Part shown: in pieces, positions 53,020 to 64,000 of the stretch
How the letters are laid out: every line of letters begins with the position of its first letter
How positions within the stretch are numbered: position 1 is the first letter of the stretch
Made by a program: the position numbers and the translations under genes
The notes under the pieces: model-generated
Seen by the model: the letters and a program-made list of their open reading frames with translations, nothing else
Told to the model about the DNA's origin: nothing
Databases searched by the model: none
Assembly (NCBI GenBank): GCA_947095585.1
Contig: OX352761.1
Location: 34,997,777-35,061,776 of the forward strand
Reading direction: 5' to 3'
Length of the DNA: 64,000 bases
DNA from: Nephrocerus scutellatus
Taxonomy: Eukaryota; Arthropoda; Insecta; Diptera; Pipunculidae

Positions 53020-54415
53020 AAAACTACCCCTATGAATAAAAAAACAACCCATAAAAATTAAAATTTTTCATGTAAATTCTCTAATAGGAGATTGGTATGT
53101 GTTAAAATTTGAAGAAAATCGGGCTAATTTTTAAAAAATTTACATGGACACCACACGGGTCTCAGGGCCCTATCACTCCAACAAATTTACAAAAAATTAT
53201 GTCCATCAGTGATACACATGTGTTAAAAAATTGAGGAAAATCGAGCTAATTTTTAAAAAATTTATATGGGCACCCCTTATGCCTCAGGGCCCGTTCACTC
53301 CAAAAACTTTACAAAAAAATTTGTCCATGGGAGATACAGGGGTGTATAAATTTTGAAGAAAATCGGGTTAATTTTTTTGAAAAATGTTTATGGGGCCCCA
53401 CGGACCCGGCCACCAAAATTTTTGCAAAAAGGGTGGTCCATCGGAGATACACACGTATGTAAAATTTAAAAAAAAAAATCGGGTTAATTTTTTTAAAAAA
53501 AAATCGGGTTAATTTTTTTAAAAAAAAATTTGGGGCTCAATGACCCTGGGGCCCGGGGTCTCCAAAAATTTTACAAGAAGTGTTGTCTATCAGAGATACA
53601 TGCGTATATAAAATTTTAAGGAAATCGGGTTTTTTTTTTAAAAATGTTTATGGGGTCCCACGAACCCGTGGCCTGGGGTCTCCAAAATTTTTACAAAAAG
53701 TGTTATTTATCAGAGCTACATGCGTATATAAAATTTGAAGAAAATCGGGTTATTTTTTAAAAAAAAAATTTATGGGGTCCCACGAACCCGGGGCCTGGGG
53801 TCTCCAAAATTTTTACAAAAAGTGTTGTCTATCAGAGATACACATGTGTATAAAATTTGAAGAAAATCGGGTTATTTGTTTTAAAAAATTTATGGGGTCC
53901 CACGAACCCGGGGCCCAGCGTCTCCGAAATTTTTACAAAAAGTGTTGTCTATCAGAGCTACATGCGTATATAAAATTTGAAGAAAATCGGGTTATTTTTT
54001 TAAAAAAAAAATTATGGGGTCCCACGAACCCGGGGCCCGGGGTCTCCAAAATGTTTACAAAAAGTGTTGTCTATTAGAGATACACATGTGTATAAAATTT
54101 GAAGAAAATCGGGTTATTTTTTAAAAAAAAATATGGGGTCCCACGAACCCGGGGCCCAGGGTCTCTGAAATTTTTACAAAAAGTGTTGTCTATCAGAGAT
54201 ATACATGTGTATAAAATTTGACCCTGACCGACCCCTGGGCCTGAGGGTCTTCAAATTTTAATAGGAAGTGTTGTCTCCGGAAATACATATGTGTGCAAAA
54301 TTTCAATAAGATCGGGCTTTGGGAAGTGGGTTAAAAATTGATCGCAATATTCCACGACAGACGACCGACGACCGACCCACGGGCAAGTGAAGTTAATATA
54401 GAGAATTTAAAAAAA
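53020..54415 (-). repeat. family-B tandem array, largest in the window (10-11 units)
   Basis: Anchor ttacaaaaag at 53691, 53813, 53933, 54055 and 54174 gives periods of 122, 120, 122 and 119 bp. Later units are the most alike, earlier ones diverged. Both family termini are present (aacaacccataaaaattaaa at 53042; agttaatatagagaatttaa at 54392). Confidence 0.92.
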
Positions 54416-56550
54416 GGTCAAAATACGCCATCACAAGCCGAGCGCTTAACATTTATATTAAAACAAGTCCTATCAAATTCTGGCTGGTAGAAGTCGAGAT
54501 ATATGAGTGGACAACCTGACAAATTCACAAACTCACAAAAAAACACACGCGTGCTGACAAAAAATTCCTTAGCTTCGCACTTCGGGCTCGCAATTATATA
54601 CTACATGATGAACATAGTTAAACCTTTTGTCTAATGTGGGAAGAGTGTACTTTTAAAATTTTCAACATTTGTCACATAAAATAGAAGACATGTTTTTTTT
54701 CAGTCCTATTTTCAAGTTAGATTCCCCGTCTCCCGTCTCTAAATGCTATCGTAGTATGTACTAACTTCAACAATATATCTAATCGATATTACTCACTCAG
54801 AAATGTATTTAAAGTAAGCTTCGCTCAAATTCGATTAAGTCCATTGAGGGTAAATCTGGCCCTAAACTAACATGCCTCTCTAATTAGCACACTCTTTTGC
54901 TAACTGCTTCCAATTCTACGCGCCTAAAAGGCGAGGCTTTCCTTTACTGCGCTTCTAGGTTGGCTCCAAAGACTCTTCTTGCCAGAACGTTAATGTCCAT
55001 TGTAGACGGCACCGAAAATCGACCAAAGAATATCTCGTTTCAAAATACCAGGGGTGGAGAACATGCAGCGCAAGAGAATAGGACTTCTCTTCACCATCGA
55101 GCCGATGTCATCCCAGTTCCCAGACCGGAAATTAAAATTGCATGAGATTGTAGGCATTTTATTCGAATTTAGAGAAAGAGTTGCATTTAGGCATTTATAT
55201 GGCGTAGATGCAAGTTAAAAATAAAAGTTCTGATACGCTTCAATACCAGCGTTACCAGTGATGCTTTACCTCTTACCGCGTGGGCTGTGTTTACAAAACC
55301 GGAACCTTTGGTAGTTACAAACTGCAAACGCAAGAGTATGTCTGTCTTACAGTGAAGAGTTCAACAGAGACATTTTGTATTCTTAGATGATATTAACGGT
55401 ATATATTAAAAAAGAATATTTTTGTGCGTTGTTCATACGTTTGTGAAAACCATAACTGCAACTGTTTTCTGTTCAATGTGATTTTTAATTCAAGTCATGT
55501 GATGCTAGCTAATCAAAAAGTAAACTGAGAAACAAGCACAGCAATGAGAAATCTAACTACATGTAGGTACTTTCCCTTTCACTCTTAATTATCGATTGCT
55601 TATTAGAACGAGTAATGCAATTTGTTGGGGCTGTGCTGTCCCAATTTGTTGGGTCTGTGCTGTCCGGTTATAGCTCATTCGCTGAAATGCTATACAACCA
55701 CCTCGTTCAAGAAGAATTCGCTGGTGGGCTGCCCAGCAATGTTTCACCCGCCACGAACGATGTCGAATTCGAGTTCATCGTTGATAACGGTATAGTTTAA
55801 GTAAGTTCATGCAACCCGAAACACTTGTTTTCATCTCATTTTAGACTTGTTACTGATTTTCGTATATTTGGTAATTACATTCGACAACCGCTCAACAAAC
55901 ACTGCCAGGACTGCACATAATGTGTTCTTGGAATTACAATAACAATGTTACCTGCATGTATCGCATTTCCTCAGACTAAGAACAAATAAAAATTCAAACA
56001 GAAAGGGACAAGCTAAACCTCGAATATAGGGTAGAGGCTTCATCTATAGTCACTATAGTGGCATTCATTTTGACATCAGGGTGAATTTAACGACGAAGAG
56101 CATGACAATATTCCCACAGATATATACCATGTTGGCGTTCCGCCACCCCAAGGAATGCATAAAGGCAGACGTGAAAAGGAAACAAATGAAAGACAACGCA
56201 GCAACAATTATTCAGATTCACAAGAACGCAGTGAGAAATGCACTGAAGCATCAAGAAAACCGTGGAGGACAATAATTTTAAATTTTTACAGGCAAACAAA
56301 AGCTACAACAGCTGTCAGGTAATCGGGAATTATGGAAGCATGAAGTGGAAGTTTCTACGATGGGGTTGTTGACTGTCGTTCGTCATTGATAAATAAGAAT
56401 TCATGAGAAGGAAAACAAAATCTAACGGCCGATTAACAAATCGTTGTGGCAATCGCTGTTAACTGCACACGGGAAAGTTGCTCTTGATTTGTTATCTCTT
56501 TGACCTACATTCGTACCTATACGACGAAGAAGTAATCGTAGTACGTTCAT
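54416..56550. other. unassigned upstream sequence
   Basis: Short frames at 54897-55145, 55615-55800 and 56081-56275 have no recognisable motifs or codon signal. I treat them as chance ORFs. Confidence 0.35.
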
Positions 56551-56555
56551 AGATA

Positions 56556-58912
56556 CACTGCAGTTCACTAGATTAAAGCCCGATTTTATTCAAACTTTAC
56601 ACACATGTATCTCCGATGACAAAACTTTCTATTATAATTTGGAGCCCTTCGGGCCTGGCGACGGGGGAGCTTCCAAACAAATACTTTACAAAATTTAAAA
56701 ATAATAAAAATAAAAAATAAAACAATCTCCAATAGACAACACTTTTTGTAAATTTGGAAATTATCGGACCTAGGGTTTAAGGGGCACCCATACAAATTTT
56801 ATAAAAAAAGTTTCCGATTTATACGCATGTGTATATCCTATGGAAAACACTTTTTGTAAAAATTTGTAAGTGATCAAGGCCCGCGGTCAGGGGCACCCAT
56901 ACAAATTTTATAAAAAAAGTAACCGATGTTCTTCAAATTTTATAAACATGTGCACATCCGATTGAAAACCCGTTTTGTAGAAATTTGGAAGTGATCGGGC
57001 CCCGGGGTCCGGAGCTCCCATAATTTTTTTTTCTTAAAATATGCCCGGTTTTTATATACAGAAGGCACCCATATTTTTTTTAGCCCAATTTTATTCAAAC
57101 TGCGCACATGTGTATCTCCGATTAGAAAATTTACATGGAAAAATTAAATTTTTATGTGTTGTTTTTTAAATTCTCCATATTAAGTTCCCGTGCCCGTGGC
57201 TACTGGCTGACTGATGGAGTTTTGCCATACATTTTTAACGCACTTCCTAAAGCCCGATTTTATTCAAACTTTGCACACATTCGTATCTCCGATGACAACA
57301 CTTTCTGTAAAAATTGGGAGATGATCGAGCCCCTAAACTGAGGGGCGCGCAAATAAATTTTACAAAAATTAACCCGATTTTCTTTAAATTTTATAAACAT
57401 GAATACATCCGGTGTCAATACTTTTTGTAAAAATTTGGAAGTGATCAGGCCCCAGTATCGAGGGGCTTCCAAATAATTTTTTAAAAAATTAATCCGATTT
57501 TCCTCACATCTGCGTATCTCTGATTAGAGAATTTGCATCAAAAATTTTATAGGATATAATTTTATCGTAGATTTTCGGTAAAGCTGATTCCATCACCGCT
57601 TTGTAGCTATTTCCTTTGTACAACTAAGGCGATGGTACCATAAACTGATAATGCAGATGAAACCATTACGCGCCCTTTTCTGCTATGATGGCGGTTTAAA
57701 GAGAGCTCCTCCTTTCTTAGATCGTGGAAGTAAAAGCTATAGCCATCCAGTCCTTCTTAATTTAACTTTTTTTTTGTCAGAAAGAATACTTTTTTATAGT
57801 TATTAGAACTTGCTCCTCCCCATTCCAGGTATTTACCCGCAGTAGCACGAGCTGCTTCTCTGATTTTAGCTGTCGAAACAGCTGAATTGGAGGCTAGTCT
57901 GACAATTTTTCGTTTTTCTGTTGCTGTAAGGGCCGTGGAAACATTTTATTTGTAATTTTTCCCGTACATTTTCGGATCTTTAAAATAGTTGCCAACAGCA
58001 CGATCACTTCGCTTTTTTAAAATTGTGGCTGGCACACCCAATATTGTGATCAATTTTTAGCCTATTTCCTAAATCCCGAATTTATTAAAACTTTGTACAC
58101 ATGTGTATCTCCGATGACAACACTTTCTATTAAAATTTGGGACCCTCGGGGTCGGGGGGCTTCAACACAAACATTTTACAAATTTTACCCGATTTTCTTT
58201 AAATTTTATACGCATGTGTATCTCCGAATACTCCAACACTTTTTTTGAAAATTGGGAAATGATTTTAATTTAATTAAAATTCGCAAACACGTGTATCTCC
58301 GATGACAACACTTTCTATTAAAATTTGGGCATCATCGGACCTCGGGGTCGGGGTGCTTTTATACTTAAAATTTTAATGCATGTGTATCTCCGATGGACAA
58401 CACTTTTTGTAAAAAGTTAGAAGTGATCGGGCCGGGAGCTCTCCATTACAAATTTTTTTAAAACTCTACCCGATTTTGTTCAAATTTAATACTCATGTGT
58501 ACCTCCGATTAGGAAAATAATTTGGAAGAGCTCGGGCCCCGGCGTCTTTACTTTTTTTTACTTTTTGTAAAAACTTGGAAGTGATCGGGGCCCAGGGTCG
58601 ATAAAAAAAGTACCCGATTTTCATCAAATTTTATATGAATGTGTATCTCCGATGGACAACACTTTTTGTAAAAATTTGGAAGTGAATGGGCCCCACTTCA
58701 CAAACAACCAATGTAAATGCATGCCGTTCTGGCTTATTCAGTTAAAGTTTCATAAAGCTATCGTTGGCTTGTTCTATTAAAATTTTGGAATTCACCATTG
58801 CATTCCACATGAACCACTGTTTCCTTCTTTTTTTTTTTGCTCTCACTGCCATATGGGATCATTTTTACTTCTCAAAATTCCCTGCATCTAGGGAACCGTA
58901 GCATATCTACAA
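56556..58912 (-). mobile_element. second Tc1-like element, filled with family-B arrays
   Basis: Left end TA + CACTGCAGTTCACTAGATT at 56556. The probable right end is ctagggaaccgtag near 58895-58908, followed by cata. The transposase remnant on the minus strand, 58015-57560, reads SDRAVGNYFKDPKMYGKNYK, ATEKRKIVRLASNSAVSTAK then a VMVSSALSV-like block. It matches the plus-strand copy at 33.87-34.27 kb. Family-B arrays occupy 56578-57555 and 58022-58690, and the right arm is 58695-58908. Confidence 0.65.
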
Positions 58913-59785
58913 ATATGTACTTACTTAAATTTTCAAAATTTGGTTGACAGACACGTTGCTTTGTTCGGTGCTTTTACGAAGACAAAGAACAGCACCAGAA
59001 ATGTCCGTTATTATTACACCTGAGATCTAACTCATTATGTATTCTATGAATTCATCAATAGATAGTTATTGCAATCATAATGAATAAATAATTGAAAAAT
59101 TCTTTGGCGAAACTCACGATTATTAGTTACGGCAACAAAAGCAAGTATACAAGTCTAGTGGTAAGGTAACTGCTGTGAAATTCCAGTGTAGAACGTGTTA
59201 TGATGAATAAAAATTTTTCTTTGGAACAAGCTGCCTAGTTGCGAGTATGTTAGTATGTTCTATATTTAAGTTAAACTCATATTAATTCTATTACTTCGGT
59301 TAAAAAAACCAAAGTATTGAAATTACGCAGAAAAAACTGGCTTTAGCACAGCCCTCAAATTGTTGACGATAACTAGCCAACTGTACAGCACTCTTAGCTT
59401 TTGATATCATTTCACGCTTTCTGCACGCCCCTCTTCAACAATTGGAACTCTAACAACAACGTATGTTTAGCACGTTAAATTCTGATCTTGACAGCATAAC
59501 AAATGGGGACTTCACAATAGAGTTGAACTGAACGCTTCCAAAATCCAAAACCCAATGCTGTCTTCTGTCGTCTAAGCGTAATTTAAATCCCCAACCTTTA
59601 TCCATAAATGGATCTTGCCTCAACAAAACTGAAAAACTCTCAATACTCAATAAGAGCAACCTTCATTGGACGTATTTAATACGCATGGTGCCATAGCCAG
59701 CGTCGAATTACGACATCAGTTAACGACTGAATGAAATCCATACGTTAACGAGTGAACGAGTATTTACATTGGGATGATCACTACA
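58022..59785 (+). repeat. segmental duplicate, copy 2
   Basis: Direct partner of 46033-47463, about 12.2 kb apart. It has the 58871-59171 segment (complete Tc1 end and flank) that copy 1 lacks, and lacks the (TA)n-bearing 150 bp of copy 1. Confidence 0.85.
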
Positions 59786-59799
59786 CTACACTACACTTG

Positions 59800-60025
59800 C
59801 GTTAAGACTTCTGAGTGGGAATTTCGAATCCCAGAAAAACAACAAAAAATGGTTCAACCTCTCGCAAATGTCTTAAATACGTCCGAGTAATAACTTTTAC
59901 GGAAAATATGTCAATTCGCCTTCCGGGAACGGCTTTAAATTGTAAGTCCCTTTCACTTGTGTGCAAAAATATAACACGTACAACAACTGTCTGTCGCGCG
60001 AGGTATTAACATTATTAAAGATAGT
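59800..60025 (+). repeat. tRNA-derived SINE copy, head degraded
   Basis: B-box remnant tttcgaatcccag and body blocks aattcgccttccgggaacgg and taaattgtaagtccctttca. A box lost. Confidence 0.7.
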
Positions 60026-61330
60026 GGATATTCAACAGGTAGCAAAGTTATTTAGTTTTGGGTTAAAAATAATGTGCGGCCTCTTTAGATTTGCAGGTAG
60101 TTAAGATTTCTCTCTCGTGATTTTGTTTTGACGTTCTGTTTGCAAACTGTACATACCCAGGGTACGGTTTGATTTTTCGTTTTATTTGCAAAGTTTTGTA
60201 AACGACACTGTAACTTTTCTACCCGTCGCCAATTGACGGGTAAGGTTTCGTTTTCTCAGCAAGATAACGAAGAGAGAGCAAGCAGACCAATTGCTCAATT
60301 TGTTTTTGACATTTTGGTTGGTTTTGCTTTGGCGTTCTATTTGCAAATCATTCACCACGAAAATTTGTTACTTTGACAGCGTACCCGTAGATTTGTTCTC
60401 GGGTATAGTTTGAACAAATCGAAAGAGACATTATCGCTGTATCGTACCACTGTATTCTCTAAAAACCTAAATATGCAGCTAGCGTAATACTAATATTTAT
60501 GGTTTGAAAAATAAAATATTTATACTAAACTGAATTGAACGATGTTCGTTGCGGAACCATCTTTTAAAATATTTCACAAAAGCTTTTCAAGCTTGAGAAT
60601 TTATTATGTACAAGAAAAACTTTTCAATCAAATTTCTGTTTCTGTTAGTTGGGCTATGAAAGTAAAAAGATTTTTAAAAATTTGACTTAATTTGAAATTC
60701 AATTCTATAATTTCTAAAATGCGTATCTTGTTTATATTCCTTTTCTTAACAGCAACCAGCGAAAGTGGGTGTGGTTCGTCGCTACTTACAATACATTACA
60801 AACTAAGAGTTGCAGCGATGTACGAAGACGACAAGACGATCGCATACAATCCATATTCGTCACATACGAGTACTTTGCACATGGAATTCCACTGCGAAAG
60901 GAATATCAGATATCACAGACGGACCAGGCACCAGGTCAGAGTAGAGGTGCGGTGACCATGGCAACCTGTTCATGAGAGAAACAGACTCAAAGTGTAGTAT
61001 TGTAGTTGTAATAAAGAAGAGAAAATGCAAAAAGAAATGAAGAAAACTCGGGGAACAAAATTTGTAATTAATTTAAATATTCCGATTACGAGATTTCTAC
61101 GGCCCAGTCGACAGCTTCTTTTCATTTTCTTGAGTCATGCCGATGATTGCTAGACGAGAGAGAAACGGACACACATAGTTTGTGTAACATGAAGTTCATA
61201 TTCACTTCCAAAAATGTCGTTAACTGCAAATAAATAAGCGAAAGTGGTGACAAATTTGGGAATGAAAGCTGGTTTCAGACAAACACTGCCAATCATTTTA
61301 CAGACATAGTATCAGCAGCGATGATGCGCT
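60026..61330. other. unassigned upstream sequence
   Basis: Two overlapping frames at 60692-60975 show no motif. Nothing else supported. Confidence 0.35.
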
Positions 61331-61349
61331 GTGCGTAAGTTCCGTGAGT

Positions 61350-61716
61350 ACCGTATCTCCTATGTCAGTAAAAGCGAAAATAAAAAAAATCTTTGTCTGT
61401 CTGTCTGTGTTCACTCTACAATCCAGTTCATATTGATTGCAATGTTGATCCCCCGATCCCGATATTCTTCAAATGTTCTTCAAACTTTATACACATCTGA
61501 ATCTCCGATTTACAATACTTTTTGTGGGGCTCCAATACGAATTTTACTTTCTTTTACATAGTAAAAGGAAGTATGTACATATAGTAATCATGAAAATTTT
61601 GAAACTCGGGTTTTTTGCAGATTTACCCATTACCGTATCTCCTAAGTCAGAAACAGCGAAAATAAAAAAATTTCTGTCTGTATGTCTGTGTTCACTCTAC
61701 AATCCAGACGACGGAA
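61350..61716 (+). repeat. pair of direct repeats around a family-B unit
   Basis: accgtatctcctatgtcagt ... tgttcactctacaatccag at 61350-61426 recurs at 61632-61706, about 280 bp later. A family-B-like unit (cttcaaactttatacacatc, tgaatctccgatttacaata) lies between. Confidence 0.7.
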
Positions 61717-62059
61717 CTTATCGCGATGAAAATTCCAGATAAGATAATTTAACGGTAATTTTGACGGAAATCTGACAGTCGGAAGTGACAGTTTTTTGAG
61801 TTTTTGCAAATAAGTCAAATAGTATACCACTCAGGAGAAATTTGTAAAGTGCAAAAGAAATTTAAAAAATTAAAAAAAAAATATTAATATATTGCAGATT
61901 CAGGTCCCTCCATTTTTTTTTAAATAATCATGACTTATATAGCGGAATCAGATCACGCCATACTATAATGACTGTGTTCTCTGGGCCCTGTGTGCAGCGC
62001 TGCTATACGATTAGGGTTGTTTTGTGGTTGGTTTGTAGTGCTTAGCACTGCATTTCAGC

Positions 62060-62265
62060 ATTGGAATTGAGTATACTTTTGGTTATCAGAGAATTCAATC
62101 CAGCCGTTTTGACAGATAAAATCAGAGAAGCAACTAGTGTCACTGCAAATTAATTTACCGATCGTCGTGTAATACGTAGTACCAAACACCTCAAGCGACT
62201 ATAGCTGACGAAAAAACACTTTTTAATGCTTCGCGAAAGAGTCAACACTTACGGCCATATTATTA
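62060..62265 (+). mobile_element. Tc1-like transposase fragment
   Basis: Plus-strand KIREATSVTAN, then STKHLKRL and a LMLRERVNTY-like block, the same order as 34010-34130. Stops present and no ends visible. Confidence 0.6.
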
Positions 62266-62269
62266 ACTC

Positions 62270-62555
62270 AGTTTAAATTTGATTTATTTTAAACCATGGT
62301 TTGAACCGTTTTAAACCAAATTTTAGCTGATATTTTATATTCACTTGGTTTAATAAATTTACACCAAAGTTTTTTAACCAATTGGCCGATAAATCACGCC
62401 GATTTTAAACCGCACTCCGACGGCCGGTTTATTAATATTTTTGTTGGTTTAATCCATGTTTTCATATTATTCACTCCTTTTTCAATACAAGCAGTGCAAT
62501 CGTGTTGTGAATTTTGGTTCGCAACAGCATCGATGGCGATCCGCGTCGGTATGTC
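62270..62555. repeat. ggtttaa-rich sequence, possible MITE
   Basis: Many copies of ggttta / taaacc in both orientations (aaaccatggttt, aaccgttttaaacc). Ends not resolved. Confidence 0.35.
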
Positions 62556-62559
62556 ATCC

Positions 62560-63590
62560 CTCATGTTTCATTAATTTTTTTGGTATTCCGAAAGAATATA
62601 TTATCTAGGGTTATATTGGCATTTTTTGCGTATGACAGTTGAATCCATTCAAATTTTAAATGCATGTGTAACTCAAAAACAAAAAGTGTTGTCCATCGGA
62701 GATCACTTGTGTATAAAATTTAAAGAACATCGGGTTCATTTTTAAAAAAATTATAAGGGCACCCTCGGTCACCAAATTTTAATAAGTGTTGTCTCCGGAA
62801 ATACACATGTGTGCAAAATTTCAATAAAATCGGGGTTTGGGACGTGGGTTAAAAATTGATGGCAAGATTCCACGACAAACCGACCGACCGACAAACTGAC
62901 GTGCCACGGGCAAGCGAAGTTAATATAAAGAATTTAAAAGAGATAATTCGAATGGATTTGTTTTGATATAGTTACTACCTCATAAAAAGTAAAATATTTA
63001 TAATTTATTTATTATTACTACATTGCTGTAAAAATACTATAACTACTTTTGTTATATTTATGATTTTTCTATTTTTTGTGAATAAAATAACTGTGCTTCC
63101 TCTTTTGCATAGGATATCTACTTTAGTGCGGCCATTCCATTTTTGTGTTGCACGATTTTTAAAAGTAAAATTTATATTCCGTAAAATCTTGAATAAAAAC
63201 TTCATTAAATGGGTAATAAATAATAATAATAACAATAATTTTATTTTTATATTGTATTTTTTGGTTATAATCGTCAAATTATGTTTTTGAGGTAGGAGCT
63301 ATATCTAAGTTTAACCCATACGAATAGTACATTTTCACACGCCCATTGACGAAAGTGACTGTTTAATACACTATAACCTAGCTTCGAAGGTAGCCGATAT
63401 GCACACTAGTGAATTAACATATAAAATACTTTTGTTATTTACTGCAGTCACAGCGAACACACATTCCCAGAGTAATATTGCATTGCGCATAACCGGTTTA
63501 GCTGAAAACCCCGGTTTGGTCGTGTGAAAAATAGCGTACATTACTATTATTGCATTGATATCTTGTGCTGACACTTGACAATATAAATCG
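62560..63590 (+). repeat. interspersed repeat D, copy 2, with a family-B array inside
   Basis: 62565-62640 and 63335-63580 match the two halves of 47520-48200. Between them are family-B units (62680-62940) and about 390 bp of unique AT-rich sequence. Confidence 0.7.
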
Positions 63591-64000
63591 TTAAAGAATC
63601 ATGAGGTTTGGTGGGCCTGGTTGGTAGGAAGCCTCTCTAGACAGAAGACACTTCCTCTGATTAATAAGATTAAATCATCGAACGTACCTCGCTCGCTATG
63701 CTTTAAGGGATTTCAATACAACTGAATTTTTGGGAGATAAGTATCAATGTTTGCTCTTCGATAAAACTGCTGTTAATTCACCGTCACTGGAAGTGTACGA
63801 GAAAGTTTCAGTAACTTTGCCACGAAAAGCAACGATAATGTGCAAAGGTAAACAAAAACTGTAGTTGTAGTTGCATGGTTGCGACACCAAATCACGGGGC
63901 TTAGATTACACGCTCGGCAGTGTCGTTATTGGTCTGGTGAGTGGTGAAATGTTTGTTTTATTCCCATTTATGCGTTGTTGTGCCTATGTGAGAAACTCAA
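63591..64000. other. unassigned window end
   Basis: No gene or repeat recognised. Confidence 0.35.

Noticed and set aside
49419..54077. Long open frames with a 40-residue protein repeat (e.g. ...YKKCCLSEIHMCIKFEENR...)
   Set aside because: They arise because the family-B unit is about 120 bp, a multiple of three. No start context, and they occur in both orientations among transposon debris.
53020..54415. CRISPR-like array
   Set aside because: Units of 120 bp are contiguous with no unique spacers, in a fly nuclear context; it is a minisatellite.
55615..55800. Small gene MQFVGAVLSQFVGSVLSGYS...
   Set aside because: Internally repetitive start and no known motif, splice or promoter evidence.

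Overview
The window reads as nuclear DNA of a higher dipteran (cyclorrhaphan fly, plausibly a tephritid or other large-genome acalyptrate; the species cannot be fixed from sequence alone). It is AT-rich and intron-heavy with metazoan GT-AG splicing. Its one clear host gene is the single-copy insect gene canoe (afadin orthologue). Nearly everything else is mobile DNA: non-LTR retrotransposons of at least three groups, Tc1-like transposons, Helitrons, a solo LTR, tRNA-derived SINEs and minisatellite-bearing repeats.

Host gene. canoe lies on the minus strand. I assembled 20 coding exons from 51985 down to 10102. Every junction keeps frame and has GT-AG borders. The exon lengths total 6393 nt, giving a 2130-residue protein plus stop. 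Domain order is RA1, RA2, FHA, DIL, PDZ, a long Gln/Asn/Ser-rich linker with a charged helix, and a conserved C-terminal tail. The exon ending at 24750 can alternatively splice in phase to a 1.8 kb exon (24613-22797) that supplies a different 605-residue C terminus ending in its own stop. A splice acceptor just upstream of the start codon shows that at least one 5' UTR exon lies further upstream, not recognised here.

Layout. 1-8050: intergenic repeats downstream of canoe (RTE-like endonuclease fragment, a jockey-like LINE with overlapping ORFs, family-C repeats, a 118-bp tandem repeat). 8050-10101: probable 3' UTR. 10292-19016: 8.7-kb last intron packed with broken LINEs. 19017-30546: exon-dense core almost free of transposons, except intron 7. 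30547-50726: 20-kb intron 5 holding a Tc1-like element with a LINE inside it, a solo LTR, a Helitron inside a gypsy-type fragment, a 213-bp direct duplication around a LINE, family C, SINE and tandem arrays. 50727-51999: first five coding exons. 52000-64000: upstream intron or intergenic DNA with SINEs, arrays of a 120-bp repeat, a second Tc1-like element and a segmental duplicate of intron-5 sequence.

Working together. Canoe links cadherin/nectin junctions to actin and to Rap1/Ras signalling. The mobile elements all appear degenerate; the least damaged is the LINE ORF2 at 41.5-43.7 kb. No RNA gene, CRISPR array or prokaryotic feature was found.
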